A stretch of 64,000 bases of DNA from Apostichopus japonicus (GCF_037975245.1 NC_092583.1:5987264-6051263); one strand, 5' to 3'; positions 52,841 to 64,000 are shown, numbered from the stretch's first letter. Made by a program: numbers and translations. The notes: generated by a model not told the origin, from the letters alone.

Positions 52841-55800
52841 AATTAATCGAATGTGCGTACCGATAAATCAAATGTGCAATGCCGATATATCGATTGTGCG
52901 AAGTATTTAAATAGAATATGCGGTACCGATAAATCGAATGTGTGGTACCGATCAATCGAATGTGCGGTACCGTTCAATCGAATGTGCGGTACCGATCAAT
53001 CGAATATGCGGTACCGATTAATCGAATGTGCGGTACCGATCAATCGAATGTGCCGTACCGATCAATCGAATGTGTGGTACCGATCAATCGAATGTGCGGT
53101 ACATTTAAATAGAATGTGCGTTCCCGACTAATCGAATGAGCGTTGCCCATAAATCGAATGTGCGGAACCGGTCAATCGAATATGCGATTGATCAATCGAA
53201 TGTGCGGTACCGATAAATCGAATGTGCGTTGCCGATCAATCGAATGTTCGGTACCGATAAATCGAATGTGCGGTACCGATCAATCGAATGTGCGGAACCG
53301 ATCAATCGAATATGCGGAACCGATAAATGAAATGTGCGTTCCCGATAAATCGAATGTGCGTTACCGATCAATCGAATGTGCGGTATCGATCAATCGAATG
53401 AGCTGTACCGATAAATCGATTGTGCGGTGCCGTTAGGTCGAATGTGCGTAGCCAATTAATCGAATGTGCGTACCGATCAATCGAATGTGCGGTACCAATT
53501 AATCGATTGTGCTGTACCGATCAATCGATTGCGCGGTACCGATCAATCGAATGTGCGGTACCGTTAAATCGAATGTGCGTTCCCGATTAATCGATTATGC
53601 TGTACCGATAAATCGAATGTGCAATGCCGATATATCGATTGTGCGAAGTATTTAAATAGAATATGCGGTACCGATAAATCGATTGTGCGGTGCCGTTAGG
53701 TCGAATGTGCGTAGCCAATTAATCGAATGTGCGTACCGATAAATCAAATGTGCAATGCCGATATATCGATTGTGCGAAGTATTTAAATAGAATATGCGGT
53801 ACCGATAAATCGAATGTGCGTTACCGATCATATGAATGTGCGGTATCGATCAATCGAATGAGCTGTACCGATAAATCGAATGTGCGGTGCCGTTAGGTCG
53901 AATGTGCGTAGCCAATTAATCGAATGTGCGTACCGATAAATCAAATGTGCAATGCCGATATATCGATTGTGCGAAGTATTTAAATAGAATATGCGGTACC
54001 GATCAATCGATTGTGCGGTGCCGTTAGGTCGAATGTGCGTAGCCAATTAATCGAATGTGCGTACCGATAAATCAAATGTGCAATGCCGATATATCGATTG
54101 TGCGAAGTATTTAAATAGAATATGCGGTACCGATAAATCGAATGTGCGTTACCGATCATATGAATGTGCGGTATCGATCAATCGAATGAGCTGTACCGAT
54201 AAATCGAATGTGCGGTGCCGTTAGGTCGAATGTGCGTAGCCAATTAATCGAATGTGCGTACCGATAAATCAAATGTGCAATGCCGATATATCGATTGTGC
54301 GAAGTATTTAAATAGAATATGCGGTACCGATCAATCGATTGTGCGGTGCCGTTAGGTCGAATGTGCGTAGCCAATTAATCGAATGTGCGTACCGATAAAT
54401 CAAATGTGCAATGCCGATATATCGATTGTGCGAAGTATTTAAATAGAATATGCGGTACCGATCAATCAAATGTGCGGTACCGATCAATCGAATATGCGAC
54501 ACATTTAAGTAGAATGTGCGTTCCCGATTAATCGAATGAGCGTTGCCGATAAATCGAATGTGCGGAACCGGTCAATCGAATATGCGATTGATCAATCGAA
54601 TGTGTGGTACCGATAAATCGAATGTGCGTTGCCGATCAATCGAATGTTCGGTACCGATCAATCGAATGTGCGGTACCGATCAATCGAATGTGCGGAACCG
54701 ATCAATCGAATATGCGGAACCGATAAATCAAATTTGCGGTATCGATCAATCGAATGTGCGGTACCGATAAAACGAATGTGCGGTACCAATCAATCGAATA
54801 TGTGCTACCGATAAATGAAATGTGCGTTGCCGATAAATCGAATGTGCGTTACCGATCAATCGAATGTGCGGTATCGATCAATCGAATGAGCTGTACCGAT
54901 AAATCGATTGTGCGGTGCCGTTAGGTCGAATGTGCGTAGCCAATTAATCGAATGTGCGTACCGATAAATCAAATGTGCAATGCCGATATATCGATTGTGC
55001 GAAGTATTTAAATAGAATATGCGGTACCGATAAATCGAATGTGCGGTACCGATCAATCGAATGTGCGGTACCGTTCAATCGAATGTGCGGTACCGATCAA
55101 TCGAATATGCGGTACCGATTAATCGAATGTGCGGTACCGATCAATCGAATGTGCCGTACCGATCAATCGAATGTGTGGTACCGATCAATCGAATGTGCGG
55201 TACATTTAAATAGAATGTGCGTTCCCGACTAATCGAATGAGCGTTGCCCATAAATCGAATGTGCGGAACCGGTCAATCGAATATGCGATTGATCAATCGA
55301 ATGTGCGGTACCGATAAATCGAATGTGCGTTGCCGATCAATCGAATGTTCGGTACCGATAAATCGAATGTGCGGTACCGATCAATCGAATGTGCGGAACC
55401 GATCAATCGAATATGCGGAACCGATAAATGAAATGTGCGTTCCCGATAAATCGAATGTGCGTTACCGATCAATCGAATGTGCGGTATCGATCAATCGAAT
55501 GAGCTGTACCGATAAATCGATTGTGCGGTGCCGTTAGGTCGAATGTGCGTAGCCAATTAATCGAATGTGCGTACCGATCAATCGAATGTGCGGTACCAAT
55601 TAATCGATTGTGCTGTACCGATCAATCGATTGCGCGGTACCGATCAATCGAATGTGCGGTACCGTTAAATCGAATGTGCGTTCCCGATTAATCGATTATG
55701 CTGTACCGATAAATCGAATGTGCAATGCCGATATATCGATTGTGCGAAGTATTTAAATAGAATATGCGGTACCGATAAATCGATTGTGCGGTGCCGTTAG

Positions 55801-56270
55801 GTCGAATGTGCGTAGCCAATTAATCGAATGTGCGTACCGATAAATCAAATGTGCAATGCCGATATATCGATTGTGCGAAGTATTTAAATAGAATATGCGG
55901 TACCGATAAATCGAATGTGCGTTACCGATCATATGAATGTGCGGTATCGATCAATCGAATGAGCTGTACCGATAAATCGAATGTGCGGTGCCGTTAGGTC
56001 GAATGTGCGTAGCCAATTAATCGAATGTGCGTACCGATAAATCAAATGTGCAATGCCGATATATCGATTGTGCGAAGTATTTAAATAGAATATGCGGTAC
56101 CGATCAATCGATTGTGCGGTGCCGTTAGGTCGAATGTGCGTAGCCAATTAATCGAATGTGCGTACCGATAAATCAAATGTGCAATGCCGATATATCGATT
56201 GTGCGAAGTATTTAAATAGAATATGCGGTACCGATCAATCAAATGTGCGGTACCGATCAATCGAATATGC
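52280..56270 (+). repeat. 2101-bp unit nested in region F copy 1
   Basis: Marks pair at 2101 bp: 52442/54543, 52853/54954, 53143/55244 and 53828/55929. The second unit lacks one of the two 328-bp blocks of the first, so later marks pair at 1773 bp (54308/56081). The same nested layout exists in copy 2 (57695/59796 region onward), so the 2101-bp event came before the 5.2-kb one. Confidence 0.83.
53700..54355 (+). repeat. 328-bp tandem duplication in region F
   Basis: A block with GATCATATGAATG (near 53827 and 54155) is repeated at 328 bp. It recurs in the second 5.2-kb copy at 59059 and 59387. The length is 15 monomers less two bases, close to the 332-bp unit in region B though the monomers differ. 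Confidence 0.83.
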
Positions 56271-56950
56271 GACACATTTAAGTAGAATGTGCGTTCCCGA
56301 TTAATCGAATGAGCGTTGCCGATAAATCGAATGTGCGGAACCGGTCAATCGAATATGCGATTGATCAATCGAATGTGTGGTACCGATAAATCGAATGTGC
56401 GTTGCCGATCAATCGAATGTTCGGTACCGATCAATCGAATGTGCGGTACCGATCAATCGAATGTGCGGAACAGATCAATCGAATATGCGGAACCGATAAA
56501 TCAAATTTGCGGTATCGATCAATCGAATGTGCGGTACCGATAAAACGAATGTGCGGTACCAACCAATCAAATATGTGCTACCGATAAATGAAATGTGCGT
56601 TGCCGATAAATCGAATGTGCGTTACCGATCAATCGAATGTGCGGTATCGATCAATCGAATGAGCTGTACCGATAAATCGATTGTGCGGTGCCGTTAGGTC
56701 GAATGTGCGTAGCCAATTAATCGAATGTGCGTACCGATCAATCGAATGTGCGGTACCAATTAATCGATTATGCTGTACCGATCAATCGAATGTGCGGTAC
56801 CGTTAAATCGAATGTGCGTTCCCGATTAATCGATTATGCTGTACCGATAAATCGAATGTGCAATGCCGATATATCGATTGTGCGAAGTATTTAAATAGAA
56901 TATGCGGTACCGATAAATCGATTGTGCGGTGACGTTAGGTCGAATGTGAG

Positions 56951-59900
56951 TAGCCAATTAATCGAATGTGCGTACCGATAAATCAAATGTGCAATGCCGA
57001 TATATCGATTGTGCGAAGTATTTAAATAGAATATGCGGTACATATCAATCAAATGTGCGGTACCGATCAATCGAATATGCGACACATTTAAGTAGAATGT
57101 GCGTTCCCGATTAATCGAATGAGCGTTGCCGATAAATCGAATGTGCGGAACCGGTCAATCGAATATGCGATTGATCAATCGAATGTGTGGTACCGATAAA
57201 TCGAATGTGCGTTGCCGATCAATCGAATGTTCGGTACCGATCAATCGAATGTGCGGTACCGATCAATCGAATGTGCGGAACAGATCAATCGAATATGCGG
57301 AACCGATAAATCAAATTTGCGGTATCGATCAATCGAATGTGCGGTACCGATAAAACGAATGTGCGGTACCAATCAATCGAATATGTGCTACCGATAAATG
57401 AAATGTGCGTTGCCGATAAATCGAATGTGCGTTACCGATCAATCGAATGTGCGGTATCGATCAATCGAATGAGCTGTACCGATAAATCGATTGTGCGGTG
57501 CCGTTAGGTCGAATGTGCGTAGCCAATTAATCGAATGTGCGTACCGATAAATCAAATGTGCAATGCCGATATATCGATTGTGCGAAGTATTTAAATAGAA
57601 TATGCGGTACCGATCAATCAAATGTGCGGTACCGATCAATCGAATATGCGACACATTTAAGTAGAATGTGCGTTCCCGATTAATCGAATGAGCGTTGCCG
57701 ATAAATCGAATGTGCGGAACCGGTCAATCGAATATGCGATTGATCAATCGAATGTGTAGTACCGATAAATCGAATGTGCGTTGCCGATCAATCGAATGTT
57801 CGGTACCGATCAATCGAATGTGCGGTACCGATCAATCGAATGTGCGGAACCGATCAATCGAATATGCGGAACCGATAAATCAAATTTGCGGTATCGATCA
57901 ATCGAATGTGCGGTACCGATAAAACGAATGTGCGGTACCAATCAATCGAATATGTGCTACCGATAAATGAAATGTGCGTTGCCGATAAATCGAATGTGCG
58001 TTACCGATCAATCGAATGTGCGGTATCGATCAATCGAATGAGCTGTACCGATAAATCGATTATGCGGTGCCGTTAGGTCGAATGTGCGTAGCCAATTAAT
58101 CGAATGTGCGTACCGATAAATCAAATGTGCAATGCCGATATATCGATTGTGCGAAGTATTTAAATAGAATATGCGGTACCGATAAATCGAATGTGTGGTA
58201 CCGATCAATCGAATGTGCGGTACCGATCAATCGAATATGCGGTACCGATTAATCGAATGTGCGGTACCGATCAATCGAATGTGCCGTACCGATCAATCGA
58301 ATGTGTGGTACCGATCAATCGAATGTGCGGTACATTTAAATAGAATGTGCGTTCCCGACTAATCGAATGAGCGTTGCCCATAAATCGAATGTGCGGAACC
58401 GGTCAATCGAATATGCGATTGATCAATCGAATGTGCGGTACCGATAAATCGAATGTGCGTTGCCGATCAATCGAATGTTCGGTACCGATAAATCGAATGT
58501 GCGGTACCGATCAATCGAATGTGCGGAACCGATCAATCGAATATGCGGAACCGATAAATGAAATGTGCGTTCCCGATAAATCGAATGTGCGTTACCGATC
58601 AATCGAATGTGCGGTATCGATCAATCGAATGAGCTGTACCGATAAATCGATTGTGCGGTGCCGTTAGGTCGAATGTGCGTAGCCAATTAATCGAATGTGC
58701 GTACCGATCAATCGAATGTGCGGTACCAATTAATCGATTGTGCTGTACCGATCAATCGATTGCGCGGTACCGATCAATCGAATGTGCGGTACCGTTAAAT
58801 CGAATGTGCGTTCCCGATTAATCGATTATGCTGTACCGATAAATCGAATGTGCAATGCCGATATATCGATTGTGCGAAGTATTTAAATAGAATATGCGGT
58901 ACCGATAAATCGATTGTGCGGTGCCGTTAGGTCGAATGTGCGTAGCCAATTAATCGAATGTGCGTACCGATAAATCAAATGTGCAATGCCGATATATCGA
59001 TTGTGCGAAGTATTTAAATAGAATATGCGGTACCGATAAATCGAATGTGCGTTACCGATCATATGAATGTGCGGTATCGATCAATCGAATGAGCTGTACC
59101 GATAAATCGAATGTGCGGTGCCGTTAGGTCGAATGTGCGTAGCCAATTAATCGAATGTGCGTACCGATAAATCAAATGTGCAATGCCGATATATCGATTG
59201 TGCGAAGTATTTAAATAGAATATGCGGTACCGATCAATCGATTGTGCGGTGCCGTTAGGTCGAATGTGCGTAGCCAATTAATCGAATGTGCGTACCGATA
59301 AATCAAATGTGCAATGCCGATATATCGATTGTGCGAAGTATTTAAATAGAATATGCGGTACCGATAAATCGAATGTGCGTTACCGATCATATGAATGTGC
59401 GGTATCGATCAATCGAATGAGCTGTACCGATAAATCGAATGTGCGGTGCCGTTAGGTCGAATGTGCGTAGCCAATTAATCGAATGTGCGTACCGATAAAT
59501 CAAATGTGCAATGCCGATATATCGATTGTGCGAAGTATTTAAATAGAATATGCGGTACCGATCAATCGATTGTGCGGTGCCGTTAGGTCGAATGTGCGTA
59601 GCCAATTAATCGAATGTGCGTACCGATAAATCAAATGTGCAATGCCGATATATCGATTGTGCGAAGTATTTAAATAGAATATGCGGTACCGATCAATCAA
59701 ATGTGCGGTACCGATCAATCGAATATGCGACACATTTAAGTAGAATGTGCGTTCCCGATTAATCGAATGAGCGTTGCCGATAAATCGAATGTGCGGAACC
59801 GGTCAATCGAATATGCGATTGATCAATCGAATGTGTGGTACCGATAAATCGAATGTGCGTTGCCGATCAATCGAATGTTCGGTACCGATCAATCGAATGT

Positions 59901-62260
59901 GCGGTACCGATCAATCGAATGTGCGGAACCGATCAATCGAATATGCGGAACCGATAAATCAAATTTGCGGTATCGATCAATCGAATGTGCGGTACCGATA
60001 AAACGAATGTGCGGTACCAATCAATCGAATATGTGCTACCGATAAATGAAATGTGCGTTGCCGATAAATCGAATGTGCGTTACCGATCAATCGAATGTGC
60101 GGTATCGATCAATCGAATGAGCTGTACCGATAAATCGATTGTGCGGTGCCGTTAGGTCGAATGTGCGTAGCCAATTAATCGAATGTGCGTACCGATAAAT
60201 CAAATGTGCAATGCCGATATATCGATTGTGCGAAGTATTTAAATAGAATATGCGGTACCGATAAATCGAATGTGCGGTACCGATCAATCGAATGTGCGGT
60301 ACCGTTCAATCGAATGTGCGGTACCGATCAATCGAATATGCGGTACCGATTAATCGAATGTGCGGTACCGATCAATCGAATGTGCCGTACCGATCAATCG
60401 AATGTGTGGTACCGATCAATCGAATGTGCGGTACATTTAAATAGAATGTGCGTTCCCGACTAATCGAATGAGCGTTGCCCATAAATCGAATGTGCGGAAC
60501 CGGTCAATCGAATATGCGATTGATCAATCGAATGTGCGGTACCGATAAATCGAATGTGCGTTGCCGATCAATCGAATGTTCGGTACCGATAAATCGAATG
60601 TGCGGTACCGATCAATCGAATGTGCGGAACCGATCAATCGAATATGCGGAACCGATAAATGAAATGTGCGTTCCCGATAAATCGAATGTGCGTTACCGAT
60701 CAATCGAATGTGCGGTATCGATCAATCGAATGAGCTGTACCGATAAATCGATTGTGCGGTGCCGTTAGGTCGAATGTGCGTAGCCAATTAATCGAATGTG
60801 CGTACCGATCAATCGAATGTGCGGTACCAATTAATCGATTGTGCTGTACCGATCAATCGATTGCGCGGTACCGATCAATCGAATGTGCGGTACCGTTAAA
60901 TCGAATGTGCGTTCCCGATTAATCGATTATGCTGTACCGATAAATCGAATGTGCAATGCCGATATATCGATTGTGCGAAGTATTTAAATAGAATATGCGG
61001 TACCGATAAATCGATTGTGCGGTGCCGTTAGGTCGAATGTGCGTAGCCAATTAATCGAATGTGCGTACCGATAAATCAAATGTGCAATGCCGATATATCG
61101 ATTGTGCGAAGTATTTAAATAGAATATGCGGTACCGATAAATCGAATGTGCGTTACCGATCATATGAATGTGCGGTATCGATCAATCGAATGAGCTGTAC
61201 CGATAAATCGAATGTGCGGTGCCGTTAGGTCGAATGTGCGTAGCCAATTAATCGAATGTGCGTACCGATAAATCAAATGTGCAATGCCGATATATCGATT
61301 GTGCGAAGTATTTAAATAGAATATGCGGTACCGATCAATCGATTGTGCGGTGCCGTTAGGTCGAATGTGCGTAGCCAATTAATCGAATGTGCGTACCGAT
61401 AAATCAAATGTGCAATGCCGATATATCGATTGTGCGAAGTATTTAAATAGAATATGCGGTACCGATCAATCAAATGTGCGGTACCGATCAATCGAATATG
61501 CGACACATTTAAGTAGAATGTGCGTTCCCGATTAATCGAATGAGCGTTGCCGATAAATCGAATGTGCGGAACCGGTCAATCGAATATGCGATTGATCAAT
61601 CGAATGTGTGGTACCGATAAATCGAATGTGCGTTGCCGATCAATCGAATGTTCGGTACCGATCAATCGAATGTGCGGTACCGATCAATCGAATGTGCGGA
61701 ACAGATCAATCGAATATGCGGAACCGATAAATCAAATTTGCGGTATCGATCAATCGAATGTGCGGTACCGATAAAACGAATGTGCGGTACCAACCAATCA
61801 AATATGTGCTACCGATAAATGAAATGTGCGTTGCCGATAAATCGAATGTGCGTTACCGATCAATCGAATGTGCGGTATCGATCAATCGAATGAGCTGTAC
61901 CGATAAATCGATTGTGCGGTGCCGTTAGGTCGAATGTGCGTAGCCAATTAATCGAATGTGCGTACCGATCAATCGAATGTGCGGTACCAATTAATCGATT
62001 ATGCTGTACCGATCAATCGAATGTGCGGTACCGTTAAATCGAATGTGCGTTCCCGATTAATCGATTATGCTGTACCGATAAATCGAATGTGCAATGCCGA
62101 TATATCGATTGTGCGAAGTATTTAAATAGAATATGCGGTACCGATAAATCGATTGTGCGGTGACGTTAGGTCGAATGTGAGTAGCCAATTAATCGAATGT
62201 GCGTACCGATAAATCAAATGTGCAATGCCGATATATCGATTGTGCGAAGTATTTAAATAG
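56951..62260 (+). repeat. 5.23-kb higher-order unit, copy 2
   Basis: This follows copy 1 in the same order. I noticed no other difference in the stretches compared line by line. Matching at 5231 bp continues to about 62260, where GTACATATC in one is replaced by GTACCGATAAATCG in the other. Private variants (GACGTTAGG with GTGAGTAGCC) at about 56932 and 62163 show how far the duplicated segment runs. Confidence 0.9.
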
Positions 62261-64000
62261 AATATGCGGTACCGATAAATCGAATGTGCGGTACCGATCA
62301 ATCGAATGTGCAGTACCGTTGAATCGAATGTGCGGTACCGATCAATCGAATGTGTGGTACCGATCAATCGAATGTGCGTTGTCGATCAATCGAATGTGCC
62401 GTACCGTTCAATCGAATGTGCGGTACCGATCAATCGAATGTGTGGTACCGATCAATCGAATGTGCGGTACCGATCAATCGAATCTGCGGTACATTTAAAT
62501 AGAATGTGCGTTCCCGATTAATCGAATGAGCGTTGCCGATAAATCGAATGTGCGGAACCGGTCAATCGAATATGCGATTGATCAATCGAATGTGCGGTAT
62601 CGATAAATCGAATGTGCGTTGCCGATCAATCGAATGTTCGGTACCGATCAATCGAATGTGCGGTACCGATCAATTGAATGTGCGTTGTCGATCAATCGAA
62701 TGTGCCGTACCGTTCAATCGAATGTGCGGTACCGATCAATCGAATGTGCGGTACATTTAAATAGAATGTGCGTTGCCGATTAATCGAATGAGCGTTGCCG
62801 ATAAATCGAATGTGCGGAACCGGTCAATCGAATATGCGATTGATCAATCGAATGTGCGGTACCGATAAATCGAATGTGCGTTGCCGATCAATCGAATGTT
62901 CGGTACCGATCAATCGAATATGCGGAACCGATAAATCAAATTTGCGGTATCGATCAATCGAATGTGCGGTACCGATAAAACGAATGTGCGGTACCAATCA
63001 ATCGAATATGTGCTACCGATAAATGAAATGTGCGTTGCCGATAAATCGAATGTGCGTTACCGATCAATCGAATGTGCGGTATCGATCAATCGAATGAGCT
63101 GTACCGATAAATCGATTGTGCGGTGCCGTTAGGTCGAATGTGCGTAGCCAATTAATCGAATGTGCGTACCGATCAATCGAATGTGCGGTACCAATTAATC
63201 GATTGTGCTGTACCGATCAATCGATTGTGCGGTACCGATCAATCGAATGTGCGGTACCGTTAAATCGAATGTGCGTTCCCGATTAATGGATTATGCTGTA
63301 CCGATCAATCGAATGTGCGGTGCCGATAAATCGAATGTGCGGTGCCGATTAATCGAATGTGTCCGATGTCGATCAATGGAATGTGCGGTACCGATCAATC
63401 GAATGTGCGGTACCGATCAATCGAATATGCGACACATTTAAATAGAATGTGCGTTCCCGCTTAATCGAATGAGCGTTGCCGATAAATCGAATGTGCGGAA
63501 CCGGTCAATCGAATATGCGATTGATCAATCGAATGTGCGGTACCGATAAATCGAATGTGCGTTGCCGATCAATCGAATGTTCGGTACCGATCAATCGAAT
63601 GTGCGGTACCGATCAATTGAATGTGCGGAACCGATCAATCGAATATGCGGAACCGATAAATCAAATTTGCGGTATCGATCAATCGAATGTGCGGTACCGA
63701 TAAAACGAATGTGCGGTACCAATCAATCGAATATGTGCTACCGATAAATGAAATGTGCGTTGCCGATAAATCGAATGTGCGTTACCGATCAATCGAATGT
63801 GCGGTATCGATCAATCGAATGAGCTGTACCGATAAATCGATTGTGCGGTGCCGTTAGGTCGAATGTGCGTAGCCAAGTAATCGAATGTGCGTACCGATCA
63901 ATCGAATGTGCGGTACCGATCAATGGAATGTGCGGTACCGTTAAATCGAATGTGCGTTCCCGATTAATCGATTATGCTTTACCGATCAATCGAGTGTGCG
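62261..64000 (+). repeat. Region F tail with rearranged units
   Basis: Region F units continue but in shortened and reordered forms. The GCGTTGCCGATAAATCG/GGAACCGGTC series begins at 62533, 62795 and 63476, and a TCCGATGTCG dimer near 63360 recalls regions C-E. The GTTAGGTCG mark is spaced 963 and 728 bp here instead of the usual values. The window ends in mid-array. Confidence 0.8.

Larger units (their letters stand above)
51700..56950 (+). repeat. 5.25-kb higher-order unit, copy 1
   Basis: Marks pair with the next copy at 5253 bp (51873/57126, 52442/57695), then at 5231 bp (53143/58374, 54543/59774, 55244/60475, 56316/61547). The 22-bp change is one monomer (GTACCGTTCAATCG near 52971) absent from the second copy near 58200. 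Rare marks such as GTACATATCAATC (51784 and 57037) are shared. Inside, 2101-, 569- and 328-bp units are nested. Confidence 0.9.
1..64000 (+). repeat. 22-bp satellite DNA array filling the whole window
   Basis: The sequence is a head-to-tail tandem array of a 22-bp monomer that begins GTACCGATCAAT and ends CGAATGTGCG (11 of 22 bases G or C). All monomers read face the same way; the reverse-complement motif CGCACATTCG was not seen on the plus strand. CCGAT and TGTGCG are the steadiest parts. The first three bases, the base after CCGAT and the GAATG/GATTG position carry most of the variation. KpnI-type GGTACC sites recur at monomer junctions and TCGA sites inside monomers. No unique DNA interrupts the array. 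A satellite of this size is typical of eukaryotic heterochromatin. The family is not one I recognise. Confidence 0.97.
51371..64000 (+). repeat. Region F: third higher-order repeat family
   Basis: The family is built around a series GCCGTTAGGTCG, GTAGCCAATTAATCG, GCAATGCCGATATATCG, TGCGAAGTATTTAAATAG. By eye the GTTAGGTCG mark occurs about 34 times between 51548 and 63853. Common spacings are about 130, 196, 265, 569 and 611 bp. Other marks are ACACATTTAAGTAG, GAGCTGTACC and the 20-bp ATTGATC monomer. The array continues past the end of the window. Confidence 0.9.

Noticed and set aside
51700-62260. Assembly duplication as the cause of the 5.2-kb copy
   Set aside because: Not excluded, but not favoured: one copy lacks a whole monomer and the ends are embedded in different contexts. 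Read-depth or spanning reads would decide.
1-64000. CRISPR array
   Set aside because: There are no unique spacers; repeats are directly adjacent and variants recur in duplicated blocks. No cas-like sequence is present.
1-64000. CENP-B box in the reverse strand (TTCG ATTG A T CGG)
   Set aside because: The known pattern needs TTCG, four bases, A, two bases, then CGGG. Here the gap after A is one base short and the last base is T, so the match fails, although the likeness is curious.
1-64000. Telomere repeat or rDNA spacer
   Set aside because: No telomere-type 5-8-bp G-rich repeat and no rRNA sequence is seen; the 22-bp unit matches neither.
1-64000. Bacterial or phage origin
   Set aside because: A 64-kb gene-free tandem array has no counterpart known to me in bacterial or phage genomes, and no ribosome-binding-site-led genes are visible.

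Overview
The whole 64 kb window is one satellite DNA array. Every stretch read is built from a roughly 22-bp monomer in the same head-to-tail orientation, about 2,900 copies in all. The monomer begins GTACCGATCAAT and ends CGAATGTGCG. No unique sequence, gene, RNA gene, transposon, CRISPR array or array edge is visible; the window starts and ends inside the array. This points to a eukaryotic chromosome (centromeric, pericentromeric, sex-chromosome, B-chromosome or similar heterochromatin). I do not recognise the family and cannot name the organism. The consensus keeps three CpG sites in 22 bp, and many monomers keep all three, which hints at a host with little germline CpG methylation (for example an insect or another invertebrate). 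That is inference only.

Monomers differ at a few favoured positions. The first three bases vary (GTA, TTG, GTC, GTG, TTC, GAA, TTA). The base after CCGAT is C, A, T or G. GAATG alternates with GATTG. Rarer length variants occur: a 24-bp form with an AAGCTT site, 46-bp dimers carrying TCCTATG, TCCGATG or TCCCATA, a 20-bp form ATTGATCAATCG, 21-bp forms, and ATTTAAAT forms. Their order makes a barcode that shows several layers of higher-order repeats (HORs).

Layout. Region A (1-6377): heterogeneous, with few and diverged internal duplications. Region B (6398-31318): a large HOR family with nested duplications at offsets of 3052, 332, 4183, 2674, 6369, 5987/6025 and 727 bp. Region C (31319-33480): diverged sequence whose start is homologous to 4.7-5.7 kb of region A, so the B expansion is bracketed by related flanks. 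Region D (33481-42010): a second HOR family with a 3011-bp unit and a marker block present 11 times. Region D/B chimera (about 42010-46870): a 1693-bp unit present about three times that joins D-type and B-type monomers. Region E (about 46870-51370): irregular sequence, duplicated once at about 1.7 kb, with truncated monomers. Region F (about 51370-64000): a third HOR family with a nearly identical tandem duplication of 5.23-5.25 kb, itself containing 2101-, 569- and 328-bp units.

Open reading frames in this DNA are a by-product of the repeat. Because 22 is not a multiple of 3, all three forward frames of the consensus read the same 22-residue repeat without stops. The longest such run is only 166 codons, and frames break at variant monomers and indels. 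No coding feature is therefore annotated. Coordinates of HOR boundaries are by eye and usually good to a few tens of bases; the offsets were checked at specific marker positions.
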